From Niabella agricola (GTDB lineage Bacteria > Bacteroidota > Bacteroidia > Chitinophagales > Chitinophagaceae): a stretch of 64,000 bases of DNA. Location of the stretch: assembly GCF_021538615.1 (NCBI RefSeq), contig NZ_JAJHIZ010000003.1:3906001-3970000 (forward strand), read 5' to 3'. The translations under genes and the position numbers were made by a program. This document shows, piece by piece, positions 51,464-60,432 of this stretch (position 1 is its first letter; every line of letters begins with the position of its first letter). The notes under the pieces were generated by a model. It was not told where the DNA came from and made no database searches. It was given only the letters and a program-made list of their open reading frames with translations.

Positions 51464-53416
51464 ATGAACAGGAGGAAAAGAACCTGGGAGTTGAGTTACT
51501 ATGGCGCATTTTTATACCGCCTCCTGCTGGTATTGGTGTTGTTTTTTATCTGTCGCTTCCTGTTTTATTTGCTGAATACGTCCTTGTTCCCGGGGATCGG
51601 GTTACAGGATTGGATCATGATTCTTACCGGCGGTTTGCGGTTTGATGTAGCCGCCATGCTTTACTTTAATGGCCTGCTGATTTTCTTAATGACATTGCCA
51701 TTGCCATATGGTTTGCGCACCCATAAACGGTTTCAGCGGGTGTTGCAATGGGTATTTTATATTACAAACGGGATCGCATTATTGCTGAACTGTATCGATT
51801 TTATCTATTACCGTTTTACGTTAAGGCGAACCACAACCAGCGTTTTTAGCGAATTTTCACACGAGCAGAATAAATCAGGGCTTGCGTTTAATTTTTTGAT
51901 CGACTACTGGTACGTAGTACTGATCTATATCGGGCTGATCGGCTTAATGGTGTTCCTCTACCGCCGGGTTGCAATCAGGGAACAACAGGGCCCGGTACGG
52001 AAAGCGGTCTATTTTACAAAAGCCGCATTGATCTTTGTGTTGAGTGTGGTACTGGCCATCGGCGGCATCCGTGGCGGGTTTCGGCACAGTACGCGCCCCA
52101 TTACGGTGGGCGATGCCGGCGCCTATGTAAAGCGCTCGCATGAGGTATACCTGGTATTAAATACACCATTTGTATTTATCCGAACCATGGGGGTAAAACC
52201 ATTGCGCGAAGTACATTATTTTTCAGATAAAGAGGTGGCGCAGCTCTATTCGCCGCTGCACGCCCCGTCAGCAGATACGGTTCCTTTTGCAAAGAAGAAT
52301 GTGGTCATCATCATTCTTGAAAGCTTTGGTAAAGAGTCGGTAGGATTTTATAATAAGGATCTTGATAAGGGCACTTATACCGGGTTTACACCCTTCCTGG
52401 ATTCACTGGCTTCGGTAAGCAAGATCTACTGGAATTCTTTTGCCAATGGCCGTAAGTCGATTGATGCGATCCCCTCGATCTTTTCCAGTATTCCCAGCGG
52501 GCTCGATCCCTTTGTATTAACGCCCTATGTTTCGGACAGTACCAGAAGCTTACCCAAACTGCTGGCGCAGGAAGGGTATCACACTTCTTTTTTCCATGGC
52601 GCACCCAACGGATCGATGGGCTTCTTATCCTATACGAAGATGATCGGCATCGAGCATTATTTTGGCAAAACGGAGTATAACAATGACGCAGATTTTGATG
52701 GTATCTGGGGCATCTGGGATGAGCCGTTTTTCCAGTTTTTTGCGCAAAAGCTGGCCGGTTTCCCGCAGCCGTTCTTCTCCGGGATTTTTTCGGTATCCTC
52801 ACACCATCCGTTTAAAGTGCCCAAACAATATGAAGGCCAATTTAAAAAAGGTCCCTTGCCGGTTATGGAATGTATCAGTTATACCGACCTGGCGTTGCGG
52901 AAGTTTTTTGGCAAAGCGCAACAGCAGCCCTGGTTTAAAAACACGCTTTTCGTAATCGCAGCAGACCATGCTACGGTTTCGTATCACGCCGAATATCAGA
53001 ATGCCTGGGGCGATATTGCCATTCCCATTCTTTTATATGCGCCGGGCGACAGCAGTTTCCGTGGCATTGATTCGGGGGTGATCCAGCAGTTGGATATTAT
53101 GCCGACTGTACTGGGATACCTGCACTATAAGAAGCCGTACCTGGCGTTCGGTGAAAATGTATTGCAGCGGCAGGGGCCGGGTTTTGCCTTTCAATATTCC
53201 GGCGGATACCGATGGATCGAAGGCAATCAATTATTATTTTTTGATGGGAAAAAACCGACCGGTCTGTATGATTTTAAAACGGACCGGCTGATGAAGACCG
53301 ATCTGTTGCAGGATTCTGTAAAGCGGGCGGCGGCCATGGAGCAGCGGGTTAAAGCATTTATACAGCAATACAATAACCGGCTGATCCGGAACCAGCTGAT
53401 TGCGCCGGGGGGGTAG
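51464..53416 (+). CDS. LTA synthase family protein (membrane sulfatase/phosphoglycerol transferase)
   Basis: 650 residues from the ATG at 51464, 10 nt after the upstream stop. Five membrane helices (about 18-200), then a periplasmic sulfatase-fold domain: NVVIIILESFGKESVGF (metal Glu), NGRKSIDAIPSIFSSIPSG (the nucleophile position, Ser in place of the Thr of LtaS), FHGAPNGSMGF, SSHHPFKVP, and AADHATVSYH (metal Asp-His). In a Gram-negative it may transfer phosphoglycerol or phosphoethanolamine to periplasmic glycans or lipids rather than build teichoic acid. Confidence 0.93.
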   Translation: MNRRKRTWELSYYGAFLYRLLLVLVLFFICRFLFYLLNTSLFPGIGLQDWIMILTGGLRFDVAAMLYFNGLLIFLMTLPLPYGLRTHKRFQRVLQWVFYITNGIALLLNCIDFIYYRFTLRRTTTSVFSEFSHEQNKSGLAFNFLIDYWYVVLIYIGLIGLMVFLYRRVAIREQQGPVRKAVYFTKAALIFVLSVVLAIGGIRGGFRHSTRPITVGDAGAYVKRSHEVYLVLNTPFVFIRTMGVKPLREVHYFSDKEVAQLYSPLHAPSADTVPFAKKNVVIIILESFGKESVGFYNKDLDKGTYTGFTPFLDSLASVSKIYWNSFANGRKSIDAIPSIFSSIPSGLDPFVLTPYVSDSTRSLPKLLAQEGYHTSFFHGAPNGSMGFLSYTKMIGIEHYFGKTEYNNDADFDGIWGIWDEPFFQFFAQKLAGFPQPFFSGIFSVSSHHPFKVPKQYEGQFKKGPLPVMECISYTDLALRKFFGKAQQQPWFKNTLFVIAADHATVSYHAEYQNAWGDIAIPILLYAPGDSSFRGIDSGVIQQLDIMPTVLGYLHYKKPYLAFGENVLQRQGPGFAFQYSGGYRWIEGNQLLFFDGKKPTGLYDFKTDRLMKTDLLQDSVKRAAAMEQRVKAFIQQYNNRLIRNQLIAPGG

Positions 53417-53873
53417 GTTTTTGTTTCAGGTTCAAAGTTTCAGGTTGGGTTCCGTTTTTATGCTTGATGATCTATCACTATACACTATTGCCCTTGCCTG
53501 GGAGAACATGCAGACTGGAGGGAACTGATAGCTGAAGACGAAAAAGCTGAACGCTAAATGCTGTTTCAAGTTTAACGTTCAACTTCAACGGTTAAAGTTG
53601 GGCTCCGGGTCCATACCTGATACCCTATCTCCAATCCTAGTTGTGTCAACTGAAGACTGAAAACCTGATAACCGATGCCCAAGGCTGAATGCTAAAAGCT
53701 GTTTAAGTTTAACGTTCCACACGTGCCCGCTGTGGTGAGTTGGATCCGTTTTTATATCTGATATAAGATGTCAAAGATCTATCGTCCAACGTCTATAGAA
53801 TATCGATCGAAAGGAAATTCACGGAGCAGGAACGGATCGTCATTCGCACAGCCTCATATTTCCAATTCTTAAA
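53417..53873. repeat. intergenic tract of dispersed degenerate repeats between the LTA-synthase-like gene and the GT39 gene
   Basis: 457 bp without a gene. Composed of recurring words such as GTTTAACGTTC, AAGGCTGAATGCT and GGTTGGG-CCG. 53783-53844 aligns with 29883-29943 over about 60 bp; GGAGCAGGAACGG (53823-53835) and AAGGCTGAATGCT (53681-53693) are exact in the eno-pncA gap. Confidence 0.65.
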
Positions 53874-55625
53874 TTATTCTCCATTAACCTTGATCTCGTA
53901 AAAATTGCTGGCAAAATTTCCCGTGATATAATCATTTACAAATGAAAACAGCAACCGGTATTTGCCGCCCTGCTGCGGGGCCTTAACAAGGATGCTTAAC
54001 TGCAGGCTTTCTCCCGGCTGAAGGGTACGCGGTGGCAGTGCAAAGCTGGAATCTGAATTGATGAAATTGTATTTCTCGATCAGGAAAGCATAGTCCACTC
54101 GCAGCTTTGGTTCCAGCTCCTGGGCCTGGCTGCTTTTATTGGTAATGGTTAGGGGTATCTGTTGCAGACTCCCGGCTTTCATTTCTTTGGTGGGATTCGG
54201 TACGGAGATGCGCAGCCCGTTCAGACTATGATATTTCAGCAGCGGCAATAATCTGCCTGTATTATAAGCTGTTGAAACCTCAATGCCGGCTCCCGGTTGC
54301 AGATCCGGGCTCTGTGTGTAATAATATACGTCCCTGCCATTTAAGAACTGGTCATCCGTAATGTTGAAATTGGTTTTGCGGTAGCCCTTGTCATTATAGC
54401 CGGTTGTTTGCACATCCGGATGATAAAATTTATACAGCGAAGGCAACGCATAGGAATTGGAAAATACGACAGGCCTGCCGTTTGCTTTTTGATAAACAGT
54501 ATCCGCCCATAACCGGGCATAAGAAAAGGACCGGAAATGTTTGATGTGGTTGGCAGGTCCGTTGGGGATCAGGAACAGAATCCGGGCCAGTAAGATGAGC
54601 CCGATATTGCACCAGGCGATTTTTAAAAACAGCCGCCTGAATTTTTCACTCCTGTTATCTACCAATGATAAGAACAATGCTATATACGAGATGCCGGCGA
54701 TCATCGTCCAGTGCGGCTCTACCGTGTTTTTGAAGGAAGAGAAAAGGAAGAAGCCAAGTGTACCTGCAAACATAAAAAGATGGGCACGCATCAATGCGCC
54801 CCGGATCTTCAGTTTGAAAATAGAAGCATAGAACAACAGGGAGATCAGCGGACCCCAGATCAGGATCTGCCCCAACAAATAATCGGTGGTATAGTTGATC
54901 CGGTACTTTTTGGCGATGCGTTCAATCAGATGGAAACGCACGGTGGGCCAGTCGTTCATATATTGCCAATAAAGATGTGGCAGGAAGAACAGGGATACCA
55001 GTAGCACAATCAGCCAGAAATATTTATTGCCCAATAATTTTAAATTCGATAGTACTACAAATCCAACGAGGAGAATGCCGTGGTATTTACTGTAAAACAT
55101 TCCGGTGATGGCGAGGGCCAGCCAGAGGCTGTTACGGAAATTGTTATGATTCAGAAAATGTTTGTATTTCAAAAAGAACAGAGCAGCGAAAAAGAAAAGC
55201 GCGGCATCGGGCGTAGTGATAAATGCATATACATTCAATACCAGGGTAGCTGCATAAAGCAGGATAAACCACCGGACCTTTTGCAGGTAGTTCGGAAGCC
55301 CTCTGTAAATAAGCGGAATAGAAAAGGTGGATAATAGAATGGTTCCAAGGCGGGTAAAGAACGGGCCATGTCCCAGGGATTCTCCCAGCCGTATAAAAAG
55401 CGTAACCATCGGCGGGTGGTCGAAGTAACCCCATTGCAGGTGTTGTGATAACATCCAGTAATAGGCCTCATCTCCGTCGATACCCAGGAAAGCAGCCTGC
55501 AGGCTGTTGATAATAAACCACAGGATCATAAAACCCGCGAGCAACCGGCTTTCGCTGGTTCTTGTTTGGGTGAATTCCGCGCTGCCGGAAGAAAGGGAAG
55601 AAGCTATGTCTGTATGTGCAGGCAT
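53874..55625 (-). CDS. glycosyltransferase family 39 (ArnT/PMT-like) membrane protein
   Basis: 583 residues from the ATG at 55625; an in-frame extension to 55733 lacks similarity. About eleven membrane helices in the first 380 residues. The active-site region is GIDGDEAYYWMLSQHLQWGY followed by FDHPPMV, the family's DE and FDHPP motifs for polyprenyl-phosphate sugar donors. The C-terminal 130 residues form a soluble beta domain (KLRVDYAFLIEKYNFI; LSILVKAPQQGGKYRLLFSF). Transfers a sugar to a lipid or protein in the periplasm; the acceptor is unknown. Confidence 0.92.
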   Translation of the reverse strand: MPAHTDIASSLSSGSAEFTQTRTSESRLLAGFMILWFIINSLQAAFLGIDGDEAYYWMLSQHLQWGYFDHPPMVTLFIRLGESLGHGPFFTRLGTILLSTFSIPLIYRGLPNYLQKVRWFILLYAATLVLNVYAFITTPDAALFFFAALFFLKYKHFLNHNNFRNSLWLALAITGMFYSKYHGILLVGFVVLSNLKLLGNKYFWLIVLLVSLFFLPHLYWQYMNDWPTVRFHLIERIAKKYRINYTTDYLLGQILIWGPLISLLFYASIFKLKIRGALMRAHLFMFAGTLGFFLFSSFKNTVEPHWTMIAGISYIALFLSLVDNRSEKFRRLFLKIAWCNIGLILLARILFLIPNGPANHIKHFRSFSYARLWADTVYQKANGRPVVFSNSYALPSLYKFYHPDVQTTGYNDKGYRKTNFNITDDQFLNGRDVYYYTQSPDLQPGAGIEVSTAYNTGRLLPLLKYHSLNGLRISVPNPTKEMKAGSLQQIPLTITNKSSQAQELEPKLRVDYAFLIEKYNFINSDSSFALPPRTLQPGESLQLSILVKAPQQGGKYRLLFSFVNDYITGNFASNFYEIKVNGE

Positions 55626-55819
55626 AATAGGGATGTCTGTTTTTGCGAAAATACTAAATAAGACTGAAGCACTTCTTATGGTTATGTTATGTTGTTGTGC
55701 GGGGTAACAAAATGGTGTGGTTCTAAATACCATGAAGCATGGGATGAAAGACAGGAAGAAAAATGCTTGTTGCCTTGTCTTTCTGTATGCTTTGTGTCCT
55801 TTAGGCTTTGCGGCTTCTT

Positions 55820-56212
55820 TTAATGACCATATCCCAGCGAAATACTGATGCCGATGATCATCATAACAATTAGGGTGATCGTCACATATAGGTAATCTTT
55901 TTCAATCATGAACGAGAAAAATGACAATACCAGGCGTGCTGCAGGTGTCAGAAAAAGCAGGATGATTCCTGAAAATATAATGGCCCTGCCGCTGCCCACT
56001 TTAATGCCGGTGATGATTTCCTTGATCAGTTGCCCGATATGCCTGTCGTTTTCGATGAAGCTGCTGTATTGAGCGGGCTCATGGCCATGTCGCAACAGGT
56101 AGATGATGCCACCGACTGCACCAACGCTCAGGGCCAGCCATACGCCGTAACGGAGCAGGTTGCCTACAATGGTCTGCAATGTTTTATCGGAGAAACGGTT
56201 TCTCTGCATCAT
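55820..56212 (-). CDS. DUF1634 domain-containing membrane protein
   Basis: 130 residues, three membrane helices (about 21-40, 72-95, 108-127). The phrase LLRYGVWLALSVGAVGGIIY and the end VTITLIVMMIIGISISL fit DUF1634. Starts 4 nt after the TauE/SafE gene; this pairing is common, which suggests that the small protein assists the transporter. Confidence 0.85.
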   Translation of the reverse strand: MMQRNRFSDKTLQTIVGNLLRYGVWLALSVGAVGGIIYLLRHGHEPAQYSSFIENDRHIGQLIKEIITGIKVGSGRAIIFSGIILLFLTPAARLVLSFFSFMIEKDYLYVTITLIVMMIIGISISLGYGH

Positions 56213-56216
56213 GGGT

Positions 56217-57053
56217 TTAAATTTTTCCGGCGATGCCGTGATAAATCATATTAAGGGCCAATACCAGGATGATCACAGCAAAAAACAACCGGAGCTTTTT
56301 GGGGTTAGACCGGATCAGGATCCTGGACCCGGAGATGGAGCCGAAGAGCACTCCGATCATCGTGGGCATGCAAATACCCGGCTGCACATATCCTTTTTGT
56401 AAATAGATCACTGTGCTGGCAATGGCCGTTACGCCCATCATAAAATTGCTGGTGGTGGTAGATACCTTAAACGGGATGCGCATGATGTTATCCATTGCAA
56501 TTACCTTGAAAGCGCCGGATCCGATACCCAACAGGCCCGACATCATGCCTGCAATCCCCATCATTCCAAAGCCTCCCAATACATTCCTGGTGCCATACCG
56601 GATCTGCCGGCCACCGGCGTCAGGATAACTGCCATCCAGTCTTAGTTTCCGGGCAAGCGGACTGCTTTGTGTTAAAACCTGTTCTTCCTTTTTTCGCAGG
56701 GAGTTGATTGAGGAAAAGATCAGAGTGAGTCCGAACAGTACAGCGATGAATGAACCGGGTGCAATAGTAGAAATGAGGGCTCCGCAAACAGCGCCGGTGG
56801 TGGTGGCAATTTCAAGGAAGATGCCCAGCCGCATATTGGTAATGCCTTCCCGTACATAGGCGGCGGCCGATCCGGAAGATGTGGCGATCACAGAAACCAG
56901 CGCGGCACCAACGGCATAATGAATGTCGACCCCCAGGCCGATCGTAAGCAACGGAATGATGATAATACCGCCTCCCAGACCGGATAAGGAGCCGATCAAT
57001 CCGGCCACAAAGGCGCCCAGCAACATGATGCATGTAAATGCGAGTATGGTCAT
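56217..57053 (-). CDS. sulfite exporter TauE/SafE family protein
   Basis: 278-residue permease with about eight helices in two repeats: GLIGSLSGLGGGIIIIPLLT in the first and GMMSGLLGIGSGAFKVIAMD in the second, the two G-x-G-GG loops of the family. Exports or takes up small anions such as sulfite, sulfoacetate or related organosulfur compounds; the substrate cannot be told. First gene of a pair with DUF1634. Confidence 0.92.
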   Translation of the reverse strand: MTILAFTCIMLLGAFVAGLIGSLSGLGGGIIIIPLLTIGLGVDIHYAVGAALVSVIATSSGSAAAYVREGITNMRLGIFLEIATTTGAVCGALISTIAPGSFIAVLFGLTLIFSSINSLRKKEEQVLTQSSPLARKLRLDGSYPDAGGRQIRYGTRNVLGGFGMMGIAGMMSGLLGIGSGAFKVIAMDNIMRIPFKVSTTTSNFMMGVTAIASTVIYLQKGYVQPGICMPTMIGVLFGSISGSRILIRSNPKKLRLFFAVIILVLALNMIYHGIAGKI

Positions 57054-57157
57054 TTGTAAAAAATCGGTGAGCGAATATTTCGAAGGTAGGAAGAAATCGT
57101 TAAGGACCTGTACCCGATTGATAAACGGCGGATGGCTGCCGGCAAAAAAAAATGGGG

Positions 57158-58048
57158 TTAACTAACCCCATTTACCTCAACTTCTTTATTGATCTTCTGG
57201 ATCAGGCCCTGTAATACTTTACCAGGTCCGGCTTCCGTAAACCGGGTAGCGCCGTTGGCGATCATCGACTGTATACTCTGTGTCCACCGCACTGCACCGG
57301 TAAGCTGGGCAATCAGGTTTTCTTTGATTTCTTCTTTATCCATTACCGGTTTGGCGACTACGTTCTGGTAGATAGGGCAAACCGGCTGATGAAAAGCTGT
57401 TTTTTCTATAGCTTCCTGCAGCTCTTTCCGTGCCGGCTCCATCAGGGGAGAGTGAAAAGCGCCGCCCACAGGCAACACCAAGGCCCGCTTGGCTCCGGCT
57501 GCCTTCATGCGTTCAACTGCTATTTCAATACCTTTAATCGTTCCGCTAATCACCAGCTGGCCCGGGCAGTTGTAGTTTGCAGCCACAACGATTTCCCCGG
57601 TTTCGTCCTGGATCGCTTTACAGATCTCCTCAACTTTTTCATCTGGCAGGTTCAATACAGCAGCCATCGTGGAAGGCTGCAGCTCGCAGGCATGCTGCAT
57701 GGCGTTGGCCCGTACGGCTACCAGTTGCAGCGCATCTTCGAATGCCAGCACATTGTTGGCTACCAATGCCGAAAATTCACCGAGGGAGTGTCCCGCAACC
57801 ATATCGGGCCGGTTGTTCTCCATTACCTTATAGGCTACAATGGAATGTAAAAACACCGCCGGTTGCGTCACTTTTGTTTCCTTCAGTTCTTCTGCAGTTC
57901 CTGTAAACATGATGTCGGAAAGACGGAACCCTAAGATTTCATTGCCTTGTTCAAACAATTTCTTCGCGAACGCATTGTTTTCATAATGCTCTTTTCCCAT
58001 CCCGGTAAATTGCGATCCCTGTCCGGGAAAAACCACTGCCTGTTTCAT
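57158..58048 (-). CDS. fabD: malonyl-CoA:ACP transacylase
   Basis: 296 residues from the ATG at 58048 (a GTG two codons earlier also possible). Loads malonate onto acyl carrier protein for fatty-acid synthesis. Active-site Ser in AGHSLGEFSALVA, His in GGAFHSPLMEPA, and the oxyanion part FPGQGSQFTGMG at the N-terminus. Last gene of the PTPS-PTPS-folE-fabD group, 30 nt after folE. Confidence 0.96.
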   Translation of the reverse strand: MKQAVVFPGQGSQFTGMGKEHYENNAFAKKLFEQGNEILGFRLSDIMFTGTAEELKETKVTQPAVFLHSIVAYKVMENNRPDMVAGHSLGEFSALVANNVLAFEDALQLVAVRANAMQHACELQPSTMAAVLNLPDEKVEEICKAIQDETGEIVVAANYNCPGQLVISGTIKGIEIAVERMKAAGAKRALVLPVGGAFHSPLMEPARKELQEAIEKTAFHQPVCPIYQNVVAKPVMDKEEIKENLIAQLTGAVRWTQSIQSMIANGATRFTEAGPGKVLQGLIQKINKEVEVNGVS

Positions 58049-58077
58049 ATTCACTTATTTATTTTGGTTCGTTTTCT

Positions 58078-58674
58078 TTAACTTAATCGTGCACTGATGA
58101 GCTTTAAAAATTCGCTCCGCGTAGAGTTCTTCTGAAACTCGCCGTCAAATGCAGAAGTGGTGGTTTCCGAATTCTGCTTTTGAACGCCCCGCATCATCAT
58201 GCAAAGGTGCTTTGCTTCAATTACTACCGCCACCCCCAGCGGATTTAATGTTTCCTTAATAGCGTTCATGATCTGTACCGTAAGGCGTTCCTGTACCTGC
58301 AGGCGGCGCGAATATACATCTACGACCCGCGCTATTTTGCTCAGGCCGGTGATCCAGCCATTGGGGATGTAGGCTACATGTGCTCTTCCAAAGAAAGGAA
58401 GCATGTGGTGTTCACAAAGGCTGTACAGTTCAATATCCTTTACAATGATCATTTCGCTTACATCTTCATGAAATTTCGCAGAATTGATGATCTCATGCGC
58501 ATCCAAATGGTAGCCCTGTGTTAAAACCTGCATAGCCTTGGCTACACGCTCAGGCGTTTTTAAGAGGCCTTCCCGCTCCGGGTCCTCCCCAAGTTGCGTG
58601 ATCGCTTGTTTGTAATGATGAACGAGTGCATCGGTTACAGATTCATCATATATATCTTCTTTTTTATAAGCCAT
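58078..58674 (-). CDS. folE: GTP cyclohydrolase I
   Basis: 198 residues from the ATG at 58674 (a TTG at 58686 is possible). Converts GTP to dihydroneopterin triphosphate, the common precursor of folate, queuosine and tetrahydrobiopterin. Zinc and active-site residues in [19 protein letters not shown] and in [18 protein letters not shown] (second Cys replaced by the usual family context CMMMRG); [13 protein letters not shown] is the pterin-binding signature. Followed by fabD, preceded by two PTPS genes. Confidence 0.97.
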   Translation of the reverse strand: MAYKKEDIYDESVTDALVHHYKQAITQLGEDPEREGLLKTPERVAKAMQVLTQGYHLDAHEIINSAKFHEDVSEMIIVKDIELYSLCEHHMLPFFGRAHVAYIPNGWITGLSKIARVVDVYSRRLQVQERLTVQIMNAIKETLNPLGVAVVIEAKHLCMMMRGVQKQNSETTTSAFDGEFQKNSTRSEFLKLISARLS

Positions 58675-58687
58675 AGTTGCCGGCAAT

Positions 58688-59098
58688 TTAAGATGATGGG
58701 TACTCTACAAAATTCCTCGGCGTTTCATACAGGCGGATCATCAGGTCATGATCGCTTTGGATATGGGGCCGCAGGATATTGTAAATTACAATTGCAATGT
58801 TCTCTGCAGTAGGGTTTGTATGCTTAAATTCATCAGTGTCCAGGTTCAGATTCCGGTGGTCAAACTTCTCAATCACATTTTTTGCTACCAGCTCGCTCAA
58901 CACCTTCAGATCGATCACAAAGCCGGTTTGAGGATCCACTTCTCCGGTTACCTTTATTTCCAGCTCGTAGTTATGACCGTGGTAATGCGGTAGCGAACAC
59001 TTCCCGAAAACGCGTTCATTGGTAGCATCATCCCAGGCCGGATTAAAGAGCCGGTGCGCCGCGTTAAAATGCTCCTTCCTGAATACGGATACTTTCAT
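58688..59098 (-). CDS. 6-pyruvoyltetrahydropterin synthase/QueD family protein, copy 1
   Basis: 136 residues. Zinc ligands His in FNAAHRLF and HGH in [10 protein letters not shown]; catalytic Cys in [12 protein letters not shown]; the Asp-His in [10 protein letters not shown]; the substrate Glu in [11 protein letters not shown]. The C-x5-HGH spacing is that of the biopterin-type enzymes rather than C-x3-HGH of typical QueD. Lies 13 nt before folE and 24 nt after a paralogue. It uses the FolE product or its triphosphate. Confidence 0.92.
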   Translation of the reverse strand: MKVSVFRKEHFNAAHRLFNPAWDDATNERVFGKCSLPHYHGHNYELEIKVTGEVDPQTGFVIDLKVLSELVAKNVIEKFDHRNLNLDTDEFKHTNPTAENIAIVIYNILRPHIQSDHDLMIRLYETPRNFVEYPSS

Positions 59099-59122
59099 AC
59101 TGGACGAATGGTGTGTACAAAC

Positions 59123-59530
59123 TTAACCAAAATACTCCACATAAATCCTGGGGGTCTCATACAGTTTTATGCAGTGGAGGAGTACGCCCTGCGGCAAATG
59201 AGGGGTCAGTTCATTCCAGATTGCAATAGCCAGATTTTCTGTACTGCATAATTTCCCTTTCATAAAATCAACATCCTCATTCAGATTGCGGTGATCCAGT
59301 TTTTCAATAATATGATCTTTAATGATCTCGCTCAATTTTTTTACGTCATATACAAAGCCGGTGTCCGGATCAGGCTCGCCTTTTACGGTAATGTATAATT
59401 CGTAGTTATGCCCGTGCCAGTTCTTATTCGCACATTTGCCAAAAACCTGCTCATTCTGCGCTTCTGTCCAGGCGGGATTAAAAAGCTTATGAGCGGCATT
59501 AAAGTGTTCAATTCTTGTGAGATATACCAT
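59123..59530 (-). CDS. 6-pyruvoyltetrahydropterin synthase/QueD family protein, copy 2
   Basis: 135 residues from the ATG at 59530. The same catalytic set as copy 1: FNAAHKLF, FGKCANKNWHGHNYEL, KLDHRNLNED, LYETPRIYVEY. Also C-x5-HGH. About half of the residues are identical to copy 1 by eye, so it is an old duplication with both copies apparently active. One may serve queuosine and the other a biopterin-like cofactor, or they may form a heteromer; not decidable here. Confidence 0.92.
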   Translation of the reverse strand: MVYLTRIEHFNAAHKLFNPAWTEAQNEQVFGKCANKNWHGHNYELYITVKGEPDPDTGFVYDVKKLSEIIKDHIIEKLDHRNLNEDVDFMKGKLCSTENLAIAIWNELTPHLPQGVLLHCIKLYETPRIYVEYFG

Positions 59531-59544
59531 AATCAAAAATAAGT

Positions 59545-59564
59545 AAGCCGGTTTCCTCCGGCTT
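59545..59564 (-). promoter_or_regulatory. hairpin in the leader of the PTPS-folE-fabD operon
   Basis: AAGCCGG (59545-59551) and CCGGCTT (59558-59564) form a perfect 7-bp stem with loop AGGAAA on the minus strand, 15 nt before the ATG at 59530. It lies in the leader predicted from the promoter at 59616-59623. It does not match a preQ1 riboswitch. Confidence 0.4.
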
Positions 59565-59615
59565 TTGAAGCTGGTTATCCGGTAAAAAAGATGCCACCTT
59601 CAAAAAAACAGACTG

Positions 59616-59623
59616 CAAAGGTA
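59616..59623 (-). promoter_or_regulatory. -7 promoter element of the PTPS-PTPS-folE-fabD operon
   Basis: On the minus strand TACCTTTG followed by CA: a full match to TAnnTTTG in its most frequent extended form. A spaced TTG is missing. The transcript would start near 59611 with a leader of about 80 nt. Confidence 0.55.
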
Positions 59624-59733
59624 ACATTTCCCCCAATTATAAAAATGCCGAACTTCGCGGGCAGAACATTTTTACCAAGATTCAGTTGTCAGAACGGTTA
59701 AAACCGGGCACTGACGCTATAGTGAAACGGAAT

Positions 59734-60387
59734 ATGCAGGAAAAAATATTATTGGTGGCCGCCACCGAACTGGAAATAAAGCCGTTAAATTCTTTTCTAA
59801 AAGAACAGCGGAACATTGACGTACTCATCGCAGGTATTGGCAGCGCAAGTACCGCATATTGGCTCACGCGGCAATTGGCCCGGGAGCGCTATGCACTTGT
59901 GTTACAGGCCGGCATTAGCGGCAGCTTTGTGAACAGTCATGCTCCGGGAACCGTTGTGGTGGTTCAAAACGAGTGTTTTGGAGACCTGGGCGTGGTGGAA
60001 GCCGGCTGCCGTAAATCGGTTTTTGACCTGCAACTGGCCAGTGAAGATGCGCCTCCATTTACCGGGGGAAGGCTTCAAAACCCGCACCGCCGGTTGATGG
60101 AGCTTACTGGATTGGCGCCTGTAAGCGGCGTTACGATCAATGAAATTACAACTGCAGCAGATACCGTCCGGTATTTTAAAGACCAACTGGGGGCAGAGAT
60201 AGAATCGATGGAGGGCGCAGCATTGCATTATGTAGCAATTATGGAGCAGGTGCCTTTTCTCCAGGTAAGGGCCGTGTCTAATTATGTAGGGGAGCGGGAT
60301 AAGGCAAAATGGGCGTTGAAAGCGTCTGTTTCAAATTTGGCGGAACATACCGAACGGCTTTTAAAACTGTTTACTACGCTGCCCTGA
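59734..60387 (+). CDS. mqnB: futalosine hydrolase
   Basis: 217 residues from the ATG at 59734 (a TTG at 59686 opens the frame earlier). Nucleoside-phosphorylase-like enzyme that removes hypoxanthine from futalosine in the alternative menaquinone pathway. Seen: LLVAATELEIKPL, LIAGIGSASTAYWLTR, QAGISGSFV, ITTAADTVRYF and the purine-nucleoside motif SMEGAALHYVA. The call over MTA/SAH nucleosidase is supported by mqnD, which follows after 45 nt. Confidence 0.92.
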   Translation: MQEKILLVAATELEIKPLNSFLKEQRNIDVLIAGIGSASTAYWLTRQLARERYALVLQAGISGSFVNSHAPGTVVVVQNECFGDLGVVEAGCRKSVFDLQLASEDAPPFTGGRLQNPHRRLMELTGLAPVSGVTINEITTAADTVRYFKDQLGAEIESMEGAALHYVAIMEQVPFLQVRAVSNYVGERDKAKWALKASVSNLAEHTERLLKLFTTLP

Positions 60388-60432
60388 ACCTTTTTTGCAA
60401 CTTCCTGTTTTAAGAATGAATAAGAAATATAT

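Noticed and set aside
59534..59541. TATTTTTG (minus strand) as promoter of the second PTPS gene
   Set aside because: No TTG-like -33 element exists at the needed spacing and it is only 3 nt from the ATG; the TACCTTTG element at 59616-59623 is preferred, although a leaderless start cannot be fully excluded.
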